NCBI GenBank assembly: GCA_954871275.1
Contig: OX940985.1
Location: forward strand, 5,642,001-5,706,000
From: Leptopterna dolabrata
Lineage: Eukaryota > Arthropoda > Insecta > Hemiptera > Miridae
Direction of reading: 5' to 3'
DNA length: 64,000 bases
Shown here: piece after piece, positions 24,901 through 36,900 of the stretch
How positions within the stretch are numbered: position 1 is the stretch's first letter
Layout: each line of letters opens with the position of its first letter
The notes under the pieces: generated by a model
The model's input: only the letters and a program-made list of their open reading frames with translations
The model's database searches: none
What the model was told of the DNA's origin: nothing
Program-made: the position numbers and the translations under genes

Positions 24901-27900
24901 AAACAGATCTACGCAGAAGGGTACTGTAAGGATAAATTATTACACAACGGTTTATTACACAAAGGTTTCTCACACAACTGTTTATTATACAACGGTTTAT
25001 TATTTACCTTATGCTTCATGAATACTCACAAATAATGATTGAATTATTGAGTCCCGCGCATTTTTACCAAACTGTAATTCCTGGGCCGGTTCCAGGACTC
25101 GATTTAGGGCTTTCCTAGGGGGAGCTCGAGGGTATGTAGGTATCGACCACAGAAAACTGATCTACGCAGAAGGAGCATCTATGCAGGTAAATTATTACAC
25201 AACAGCTTATAATTTTACCGTATGCTCCATGAATAACAAGAAATAATTAATTATTGAGTTATTGAATCCCTCGCATTTTTATGAAACTGTAATCCCCGGG
25301 CCGGACCCGGTACGCGATTTAGGGCTACCCTGGGCGGAGCACCAGGGTAGGTATTGGTCACAGAAAACGCAGAATGGGCATCTATACAGGTAAATAATAA
25401 ACCGTTGTATATTAATTTGCAGCGTTTTTGTTTGCAAATTGATACAAATTTACCAAAATTGGTAGATGATACTGTTTCAATTGTCGAAAACATTATTTCT
25501 TTTAAAAGTTCCAGACATACACCATCCATATGAACGAATGGCAGAAGTTAACTTGTAATGGGGGATAAACACAAAATAAAAAACTACCAATGATCAAAGG
25601 TAATTTGAAACTGGCACCAAGAGACAATCAACCTAAAATTTTTCCTTGGGGGAAAAACAATAGATCATGGATATGTTGGAGGTGTAATTAGAAAATTAGA
25701 ATGATGACATAAATAAAATACACACGAGATATTTTATGAAAAATTTATTAGCATTGAACATTAATGAACAAAATTGTCAAAATTTGGAAATATTAGCGGT
25801 AGCGTTAGTAATGCTCAATATTGGTTTATGATAAGAAAAACTACAACTTTTCTTTTTGCGCGACATTTTTCCAAAATTGGACAACTTTGAAGTGGTTGTA
25901 TGGTTCCTTCATTCATCACATGTTCTATCACGTCAGCTGTTTAACGCAGGAGTTAAATCATCAGTTGTCTATGCATATTTTGTAGAAGTACATTGCGGTA
26001 GTACCTCATTGATTTCTACCTAGCCTTCATTTTTCGAGTTAATAATAATCTAAAGTGCCGGAGCGTTGCATTTTGTGTGGAGAAAAAATAGTGTCGCGAA
26101 AAGTTCTTTGACCCGTGGAGAAAATTTTCCAATTACCAACGGAGAAAATCAGAGGTCTATTCATCGTCTAGTACCTACTGCTTACAAGTACCTACTACTC
26201 AATAGTACCTACCATATAGTGCCTTCTTTTCGCATTATTAGTTCATTATGGTTACTTATTGATATTAGTTTATAACTTAGCGTAATAAATCAGCTTTCCT
26301 TGACCCAACAATGGCTTAGGAATCATGAGATGTTATGATAAAATTAGAGCATTCCAAAAAGTGGCGAACGATTTTCCTACTATGAAAACTATGGGAGTTA
26401 CTCTTCCCTAGTAACGCCTTGGTTGTACGTGAAAATCAATAGAAAATGTGCCGGTCGGGAAAAAAAGTGTCGGTCGGGGAAAAAAAGTGTCGCGAAAAAT
26501 TCCTTGACCCCCAGCCAAAAGACATATCCATGTCAAAATGTTATATGAATTGAATTTGTTGAGTACAGTGTTGCCTGAAAGAAGCTTGTGAAGTAATCAT
26601 GTTGAGATTAGTCAAACATGAAATCTTGGATTATATAGAATTTTCGATAATAGTTACTGAAGTTATGGGGTGACGTGGGAAAGAAACCCCTTTCTTCTTT
26701 ACCTACATTACACGGAATTTATCAACGGAAATTAGCACTCCACCTTTATACCTTAAGTAGATACCGAATTTGGTGTGATCCTGGTTAGCAGTTTTTTTCT
26801 AACGCACAAAAATTACTCATACCAAAGGGTAACAGTCGTGAATCATTCTGGTTCCTCTATATCTATAGTATAGTTCTCACTCAAGGAGATTTTACATGAA
26901 AGGTGTAATGTTTGTTGGGGGTCACTCCCAATTGCGGAAGGGGAGGGGGGGGGTCGGAAGTAGATTTTGATTGATTGAATTATTTTATTTTCCACAGCAA
27001 GGCATTTACCAGAACAATTTGCTGTTACCAGGAAAATTACCCTCCCACTTTAAAGCTAGGCTTTGTGTTGTGGGAGGGGAGTCACTTTCTGTGTGCCGGC
27101 AGTACAGGGCTTATTACCTAAGGGGCTGAGTGTGGGTGCAGCAGTTGACCCACACCCAAGTGTGGCCGGTTGGGGCTAGGGGCCCTGGCCGGCCCGGACC
27201 CACCCACCATTCGCGGCTCCCAGGGCCAATGACTAGTTGCCAGATGACTGCGCAAATTTCTAATGGAAACCTCGAACTGAGAATTGACAATCTGCAGTCT
27301 ATTAATAATTGAATACCCACGCTTGTTGGCAGCTTTTTCTGTTCATTACTTGAACTTTTATTGTTGTAGACCGGTCCTGGAACAGCAGAGGAGCCAGTGT
27401 CAATCCTGAATAACCAAGTATTAGAAGAATTCGTATCTCAACGACAAGCTCCTGCAGGTGTTGTGTCCTGGTCGCCACCTCTCCAAAATTGGAACGCTTG
27501 GTTGGGCTGTAACATCGACGAAGGCCCATTAGCAACTGTAAGTCACTTTCCTTGCCTTAAGTAAGTCACTTTGATTGCCTTAGTATTATTATTTTAATAA
27601 AGCGAGAAAATAATCCATCTCCAACCATATACCCTTCATTCCAGGCCAATCTTGACGACATCAGCAACGATCTGTACACAGCCCAAAAGTCTTTGCTCCA
27701 AGAGAGCACCGCACTGCAAAACATGATCGCTGCCAGGGAAACTCTCCCCGTATTTTCCATGCGGTCCAGGATCATGCAAGAAATCAACGAAAATTCCGTC
27801 ATCATCATCAGAGGCAACACTGGGTGCGGAAAAACAACCCAGGTTGGTGAAAGAAAATTATTTCTTTGAACAGTTTTTCTTCCAAGTCTACCTCTGTCTG

Positions 27901-30900
27901 TCTGTGGATGTGCTCATATTGCTTCGTTTAAAAAAAAAAAAGGTGAATTTCCCCTTGAGGCCGGTTCATCAATGTCATTCAAACAGCCGTTAATGGAGGT
28001 CCATCCAGCTGATCCCAGTTAACCCTCGGGCACCCGCGGGACGGCACTCCATGCCGCAACTCTGTAAACAGTATAGTAAATCACTAATGCATAACATTTC
28101 CGGTATATAGCACCTAGGTATGTGTCCTTCAACTGTCTGGCCATCAGTGCCCGTACGTGCCAATTTTTCTATTACTCCTATCCCTTGTTTTCGGTCAGGC
28201 GAAGTGGAAAAGTCACCAAGCGGTACTGTATACCGTCCGCGGATTATTGTGTTTACCGTCCGCGGGTTAGCTTTTCGTTTTCATGACAACTGTCATTTTT
28301 TGATTTTGAAGTTTATTGCTCATACCTCTTTCGAAGAATCTCAGAGATACCTAACTATTCATGATATTTTTATTTACCCTCTAGTTATTTGAAATGTTCA
28401 TTCCTAAAATTCTTGTCATTAGTTTCTAGTTTGAAGGATCTCGATGTAGGTAGTAAATTTTAGTGCTGTCAGCACAGTTCTACAAAGGTTTTATGATGAA
28501 AGAATCATTCTTAGGTACTTTTAACTACCTTCACGAAACGTTTATAACAAAGTTATTACTTTACTGAAGTTTTATTGAGCAGTTATGAATAAAAAGTAGG
28601 TACCTATTATTCAAAAATGTTTATTTCATATCCCTGATGTTTTTGTTTTTTCAGAAAAGAACCGGACCATTTTTCTGTGGTTTCAACATTCATTTCTAAG
28701 TATTAAACTATGCATTGAGTCCCACAAAAATCAATCTCACCAGAAATTCAAATTATTTGAAATCAGATTTTTGTTTTGTGATTTTTCGTGGCACTAATTT
28801 ACGAATAACAATAAAGCCAAAGTTGCCATTTCTTAGATTTTTTAATGGTGAATAGCGTGGTATAATCTATTTGTCCTCAAAACACTGAATAGACTTAGTT
28901 ATTATCAATTTAGGAGTAAATTCTGTGAGGGCGGCATGAAGTACCGTCCGCGGGTTAATTGCTCCGTCCAAGAGGCGCGGGTGCCCGAGGGTTAACGTAA
29001 ACTTGTTCATTTATTAATCCTCGTTTAGAGCTAAACAGGTGGATAAATTTACGGGCATTTAGCCATTTTAAACGATGCTTTTCTAATCTTAACGTCGAAG
29101 AATGTTGATAGTACATTTCTTTCTTATTCCCCGAGTCATTACTAATCTTATTTTTTGATCTCTTTCTCATGTTTTTCAGAATTATAGTTTGTGGGACTTG
29201 TTTGTCAGAAACCGTGAATACGAAGCAGTTGTAGTATTTGTTGAATGGGGCGGTAGACAGCACATGGATAAATGTGACGAGAGTATTTACTGACGAATGG
29301 GTGTTGTACGCATTTTTGACTGATGATGAGTCAGGATACTCATTAATACTCTCATTTTATGTAAGATCAGATAGATACTCAAGCATAGTTCTTGTGATCA
29401 TTCAAACTTAGTCGGAATCCAACCAGAATACCTATCTAAATGTCTTAGGTATTTTTCTGTTTGATCAATAAGTATTTATATTTCTGATGCAACCGCATCT
29501 TCATAACCCCCTCTTAAACTTGCTACAAAGAACCAGCAAAAACGGAAAGGTTATTTTTGATGATGCACTATTTTGCTCGTCATTTGGTTAAATATTTTAT
29601 TTTTACAGTATCCATGTGCCGTCTGCCTGTTTGACGTGGGGTAAACTGGCCCTTGGGGAGTTTTTTTTTTTAAATTCTAACTGTCAGATATAATGTAGGT
29701 TAATCGATTTAGGTTTCATTGCGTGTTACAAATGTTCGTTTTCGTGGATGATGCTAAATTTGAGCTGCCACCAATGTTTGAGTACAATTTATTTAGTTTG
29801 TTTAGAGTTCGCCTTGTGATTGTCAACGAGTGTAGTAAAATTCGTCGAACTCTTTTCCAGGTATGTCAGTTTATTTTGGACGACTACATCCAATCGGGAC
29901 AAGGGGCCTACTGCAACATCGTTGTGACGCAACCCCGGCGGATATCCGCCATTTCGGTGGCCGATCGAGTCTCCCAAGAGAGAACTGAGGAGCTCGGGCA
30001 AAGCGTTGGATACTCCGTCAGATTCGAATCCTGCCTCCCACGGCCCTACGGGGGAATTATGTTCTGCACTATTGGTAAGGAATTTAGAAAGTACCTTCAT
30101 GTTCGTATAACCACAATAGAAATTGTCATTCAGTTTGTGGAGTCGTTTCCACCTGCAAATAGTTTGAATCAGATTTTCCCCACATTTGGAGGTACTAGTT
30201 CCTCAGTTTGAAAGAGCAGATTCTCGTTTTCGTATTCACTCTTGAACTTACCAGGAGAAACAAGATCGACTAAATCGAGGGAAATGGCCCAGTGTACTTC
30301 CCTGTAGCTAAAGAGAACACGAAGGATGGGAGATGGGAGGTTGGGAGAAGTTGAGGGGTTGAAACGAACGTTTCTTATCAGTTGCCACGGGCACCCAAGC
30401 TCAGAAACCGTTTGGCAGTAATCCGCTTTGCGTTTAGACAAATCTACAAGTATATATCATAATATTCGTAATAAACGCTTCCTCACCAAGCCATCTCTGG
30501 TCTGCTGTATATCCACTGCTGATATCCGGCACCAGTAGTGGGTTCAGAGAGGGGCCCCCTCCGTTGGCCCAAAATATACACTGGATAAAATGAGCTTTGA
30601 GGTCTGTATTTGTTGCTGACAATAATTAATACCAGTCAGTTCAATAATAATAGTCAGTCTCGACATCTCGAAATTATTGAATTTTCAGAAATCAGCTTTG
30701 AAGTTTTACAACAAAAACTCACCATAGGTTCACTCCAGATCATTCCCCTGCGACCCCATTTATTTGGCTAGACGTTGGTTTATGTTCAACCAGATCGATG
30801 GGTATGATAAATATTCCGAATATCAGGTTTTTCAATCGATTCATGGCACTTGAGGTGTTGATCAATTATTTCTTGCCAGTTTTTGGAGGAAAAACGCCTC

Positions 30901-33900
30901 AAATCCCTTTTGAGTCGTTTTACCTTCACACTGAATGGGTTTTTATCGGAAAGATTTTAATGCAAAAACGCCGCGTGCGTTTTCGTTTTCGTGCGTCACG
31001 AAAAACACCACACGTTTGGCCATCTGTGTAAATATTTGGAGGAGAAACTCCTCTCAGAGCCTTGTGAAACGCCTCAACCCGATTCTGAAGCCAACGGTTT
31101 GGAGGAAAAACGCCTCAACGACGCTTTTAGCGAGTTTAGGCGTTTTTCCTCAAACGTTAGTTAGGGTGTTTCAAACGGAGAGTTGAGATGTTTTTACTTA
31201 TACACGCAGTTGAGACGTTTTTCCTCCAAACTGAGCATCTTTCAGATTTCAACTCTTAAAATTTCAACCCCTTCTTGGTCGAATTTCAAAATTTTGACTG
31301 GACCGTCAGGAAGGTGGGGTCGGAATTAGGGGGGTAACGTGAAAATCCGATTTTCGGCAATTTTGGAGTTGAGGCGTTTTTCCTTCACAAGGCAGATTTA
31401 TAACCATGTTGTAATATAGATTGGTCATTTACTGTAGAGAGAAAGTGTAACGATTTTATTTGAAATAATGCCCTTTGATATCGATTCAAAATACAGTACT
31501 CCCTCTGTAATCCGGCATCTCAGCTCTCCGGCACTCCCAGTAATCCGGCGTTTTGTATTCGAGTATGAGCTCCAAACTTGATTTGACTTTGGACTGGTGT
31601 CTGAGTAAACAAAGCAATGACTCACGCCCCACTCACTCAAGTTTTAAGAAGTTTACAGGAACAAGTAATCAAAGTGTCTCTTAACAGTAAAAAGCAAAAG
31701 ACAATATTGATGAGCATTTTCAGCCGTCTACTTTCCACGAATAACGTGAGTTATATGATGTATTTTTCTACCTTTTTACATTGTACAGTACAATGTATGT
31801 AATTAAAACTGATTTTTAGTGATAACTGTGTTTTTCTCTATATTTTCCAGTAATCCGGCATTTTCGGTAATCCGGCAGTGCTACGGTCCGATATCTGCCG
31901 GATTACAGAGGGAGTACTGTAATCCCAAAATATACAAGAAAACCCCTTTTTGGGTTAGGATTTTTCCAAACATTTCCCGGTTAGCCTCCCCCCCCCCCCC
32001 CCATCGCTTTCTTAATCCCCCACCCCCACTGTCTGGCACCTCACATTCACATGTGCACCGACATTGAACTCGTACTTCGCTCGCAACAGTAGTGCTAAGA
32101 TGGGGGGGTCCATTATTATTGCAGGAGTCCTGCTAAGAAAGCTCGAAAACTGTCTGTGTGGGGTTTCCCACGTCATCGACGAGATCCACGAGCCGTTTTT
32201 CCTCCAAACTGAGCATCTCTCAAATTTCAGCTCTTAAAATTTCAACCCCTTGGTCGAATTTCCAAATTTTGACTGGACCGTCAGGAAGGTGGGGTTGTAA
32301 TTAGGAGGATAACGTGAAAATCCGATTTTTGGCTATTTTGGAGTTGAGGCGTTTTTTCTTCACATGCCAGAATTATAACCATGTTGTAATATAGATTGGT
32401 CATTTACTGTAGAGAGAAAGTGTAATGATTTTATTTGAACTAATGCCCTTTGATATCGATTCAGAATACCAAAATATACATGAAAACCCCGTTTTGGGTT
32501 AGGATTTTTCCAAACATTTCCCGGTTAGCCCCCCTTCCTCCTCCTCCCTTTCTAAATCCTGGACCTGCCACTGTCCGGCACCTCACATTCACATGCGCAC
32601 CAAACACATGAACCCGTACTTCGCTTGCAACAGTGGTGCTAAGAGTCCATTATTATTACAGGGGTCCTGCTAAGAAAGCTCGAAAACGGTCTGCGTGGGG
32701 TGTCCCACGTTGTCATCGACGAAATCCACGAGAGAGACGTCAACACCGACTTCCTGCTCGTCGTGGTGAGGGACATGATCCACAACTACCCCGATCTCAG
32801 AGTCATCCTCATGTCGGCCACTATTGACACCACTTTGTTCTCGGACTACTTCAACAAGTGTCCGGTTTTGGAGGTCCCAGGAAGAGCTCACCCTGTCACA
32901 GGTAGATTATGGTTATTGGCTGTTGTAATAGTTTAGCTCAGTACCTAGTGTATTATTGTACGGTTATCTTCATTTGAGTAAGTGGACAGCGCGTGCGTTT
33001 CTGGTAAAATTCGTAATCCTTTTCTTGAAAACAAATTGCCGTTATTCTGATTTTTTCCATTCTTCATTCCAGCGTATTTCCTCGAGGAAATTGTCGAAAT
33101 GCTGAACTTCGTGCCACCTCCCGACACGAGGAAGTCGAAGAACAAGGACAAGGACAAAGACGAAGACGGAGTCGGCATGGAAGATGAGGAAAACATGAAC
33201 CTCAAAGTCTCCAACGAGTTCAGCCCGGCGACGAGGGCAGCAATGGCCAAATTGAGTGAAAAAGACGTCAGTTTCGAGTTGATAGAGGTAAGGAAATTTA
33301 CCAAATTATCTTGGGAAGAGGAGGCCCAACTAAGTCAATGCTCGTTTCAATCAAACTCCGAAATAACCGGGTTATACCGAATGCAGATCGAATTATAAGA
33401 TGAGGAATCGATTGTGAAGTGTTTTCTTCACTAACAATAAGCGTCACATATTTCTTATTAGGTAGAACTGTATTTTCCAACTTTTGGTCCCATTCTTAGC
33501 CTGCTGAAGCCTTTGTGTTTTCGCGGCTTTTTGTTTGCGGTCTCCGGACAAACTTCATAATTATTTATTTGTGATTGATGAAGTCGCCATATTTTGAGAT
33601 ACCTAACTCGTAATTTTGACAATTTTAATAGTTGATGTTAGTTGTGGTTTCCTGTGTAAATCTATTGTTTTCCTCATAAATGCTATTGGTTCTGTTGTTT
33701 TCCTTGTAAATTCTATTTGTTTTCCTATTTTTCTATTCTGTTGTAAATTCTGTTGTTATCCTCGCTGAACAATGTTGGGTCCTTGTTGGACACGTACAAT
33801 AATCTTGACTAATCAGATGTTGTTACTGGAAACACAGTACTCACCATGGCTTCGTTTGCGTTACAGGCTCTACTCAAACACTGCAAGGGCACTGGCATCC

Positions 33901-36900
33901 CTGGAGCCGTATTGGTTTTCCTTCCTGGGTGGAACGTGATTTTTGCTCTCATGAAATACCTGCAGACTCATCCAGTATTCAGTAAGTGTAGTTTGTATGG
34001 ACGCTCCTAAGACGCCTGTATTCTAGATGAGGATGGTCTCTAATATAAAGAATGGGTTTCAGACCATGTAAACACTGAATACCTATTGGTAACTTCGGGC
34101 GATTGACTTAGTTTTGAATAACTCGAGCAATATTGCTCTCCAAGTATTATATTATTGATCTTGATAGTATTTTGAACATTCATTGCACATTATAGGAGCG
34201 TAGCGTTTCCAAACTAAATCACTCGCGAAGAAATAGTGGAAACCCATTTCAAAGAAAAACGGAGTTATTGAAAAATAGTCTATTTCCACTAATACGCGAA
34301 AAGTAAACTGTTATACCGGTTTCGGTGATCAAACCATCGTCAGTAACAAACAATAAGTTACTGTTTATTACTGACGATGGTAGTTTCGGTGATCACTGAA
34401 ACCGGTATAACAGTGTACTTTTCTTGTACTAGTGGAAATGTATTATTTTTCAATAACTCAGTTTTTCTTTATAGCGTTTCCAGTTGAGTAATCCATTTTT
34501 TTCAAACTTCCAGGTGGGCCCAATTACAGAATTCTACCTCTCCACTCACAAATCCCCAGAGAAGACCAACGCAGAGTTTTTGAAAATGTTCCCGAAAACG
34601 TCATGAAGGTAATTGAGTTATCTTCACATTACACGTTCGAATGTGTGATGGTGTTTGTCCAACCTCTTGTCCATGTACAGTGCATGTTATTTAGAGCTCA
34701 TCAGATGTCGTTCTCGATGCTTGATTTATTAATCTTTTTCAGATAATATTGTCCACGAACATCGCTGAAACATCGATCACCATCAACGACGTTGTTTTCG
34801 TAATCGACATCTGCAAATCGAAAATGAAACTCTTCACGTCCCACAACAATATGACGAACTACGCAACGGTCTGGTGCTCGAAAACGAACATGGAGCAGAG
34901 GAAAGGTCGAGCTGGCCGTGTTAGACCTGGATTCGCTTTCCACCTTCTTAGCAAAGTACGTATTTACATTTTTGTATGGAAGGTATTAGGTATTGTGCTC
35001 ACGATAACTTTCATTTCTCTGTGTGAGAACTTCTGAGAGTTGGTAATGTGAAGGGTTTGAGATGAGCAGATACGGTTGTCGATATTTACAAGAGGTTTGT
35101 TCCAGCCAAAAAGAGTGGTCGAGTGGTTTCTTGATTAGGGTTCGAACCGTGGTTCCAACTGGTTACGGTTCGGCTGGAACGCCTTCTGTCAACCCAGGTT
35201 GATCCCCACCTTCTCATGTGAATTTTGTTTGAAACCCTACAGTACACGCTATCAAGTTCTTGTAAAATTGGCTGGCCTTGAATTTAACCTCGAGGCATTG
35301 TGATGTTGCTCAGCTGACTCTGAAATGCTCCTGAAATTCGGTTTCGTTTTATTTGGCCACTACATCTAAGTAATTTTGGTTTTTTTTATGACACCTTTGT
35401 TCTTCTGCTAGCCACATTTCCAAGTCACTGTCAAAATTCATCAATCCAAATTTCCACCCTATCATCAAATTCAATTTCAACATCATCCATCAACAGCAAT
35501 AACAAATCCATTGATCCAACCCACAAAAAAAAATTCAGAGCGACAAAATTTATTGACCCACACAAAAAAATTTAGAGACAGAGCGAAATTAGATATGAAT
35601 GGTTACCTATGCATGAGGTAGGTTCAAATGTGGTTATAGCAACTGCCAACCAACCGCCCTGAACCCCAGGCAAGAGATACCCCGGTTCAACCTGACTGAA
35701 CCCTGCTGGACGACTAAATCACTACTGCCTGCGCATGCTCGGTTCAACCCCATTGACTGGCTGGAACAAAGGTAAGGTGTGGCGCCCCGACCTGGGTGGG
35801 ATTCGCATTGTGGTGGGGGGGGGGGGGGGGGGGGGCTTACAACTCACCCAGCCGTGTCCAAAACGGTTATGGCGAGTGACACCGGTTTTCCACAAACTTG
35901 CCTTTTTACTCCATAAATTCTGTTAACTGTTATCAGTGAATCAATATATCAATGAATAGATAGGATAAATAACTAGCATAGTAAGTATTAGTATTAGGTA
36001 CCCCTCTCCATGCCTATGCCAGATGAACTCTGCAGCCCACTAATTCCGTATAGGCCAAACTGCCGTTAGAGCATTGTGCATACATTACGAAATCGATCAC
36101 ACAGCTATTAGGCACAAACGTGCAGCTAGCCATTTCTTCGCACTTTTCCGTTATTGCTCTGAAGTAGGCTGTATGTATTTTCTTTGGTATGTAGAAGGGT
36201 AAATACCCTGGGAGGTTAAGTTATGTTAGTGATCGCACTCATTATCAGAAGAATACTGAAGGACGTGCGCAGGTGGATGTGAAACGTGATAACTAGCCAC
36301 TATCAGTTTTGGGTTTCAGAGGTACAAGATGAGCGTCCTCATTCCCGACCACCTACAGGTGCCATTCTAACAAGGCACTTTCACTTTCACTCTGCTCGAT
36401 TTTGACTACCTGTGTCAGCACTGTTATGCTTCCTCTGCAGTGCCCCAAAAGTTGTAGCTTATGTATTGTGGCCCAACCTGAAGGAATTCTGTGCTGGAGG
36501 TTTCAAGTTTGTTGAATCTCAATGTGATGTCAAAAAAATGATGGAAAATTTCTTCCCATTTCCTTCAAAATCTGATCATCGTGAATGTGTCAGGCGAGGT
36601 ACGAGAAACTGGAAGAGCACCAGACCCCTGAAATGTTCAGGACACCCCTTCACCAGCTGGCTCTGTCCATCAAGCTTTTACGTCTTGGAAACATCGGTCA
36701 CTTCCTCAGCAAAGCCCTGGAGCCTCCGCCGATCGATGCCGTAATCGAAGCCGAAGTCCTGCTGAGAGGTAAGTTGTTGAAAAGGTGGCTAAGGCCTTAT
36801 ATTTTCGATTTTGCGCTAATCAAAACAAAAACTGAACTGCTCGACTCCTAATTTTACCCCGTTTCCTTTTAGAAATGAGGTGCCTGGATAAAGAAAACGA

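Larger units (their letters stand above)
31211..32738 (+). repeat. Tandem duplication in mle intron 9 including the start of the DEIH exon
   Basis: Copy A (31211-32192) and copy B (32193-32738) share the same order: TTTTTCCTCCAAACTGAGC start, GACTGGACCGTCAGGAAGG, GATATCGATTCA, TTTCCCGGTTAGCC, CTCACATTCACATG, then an acceptor and the first codons of mle exon 10. Copy A is longer only because a 426-base pogo-like MITE sits in it. Copy B is the functional one and continues through the rest of exon 10. Confidence 0.85.
27645..34955 (+). other. mle: mle exons 8-14: DEIH helicase core
   Basis: Motif I (Walker A) GNTGCGKTTQ is at residues 404-413, motif Ia TQPRRISAISVADRV in exon 9, motif II DEIH at 504-507, motif III SAT at 536-538, motif IV region VLVFLPGWNVI in exon 12, motif V STNIAETSITI at 710-720 and motif VI QRKGRAGR at 758-765. 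All catalytic residues expected for a DEAH/RHA ATPase are present. Exon 11 adds a charged KDKDKDEDG linker typical of DHX9 proteins. The intron before the DEIH exon contains a partial duplicate of that exon. Confidence 0.96.

Noticed and set aside
35115..35150. tRNA-like boxes (TGGTCGAGTGG and GGTTCGAACC)
   Set aside because: The two boxes are only about 22 bases apart start to start, too close for a tRNA or ordinary tRNA-SINE, and no cloverleaf can be drawn.
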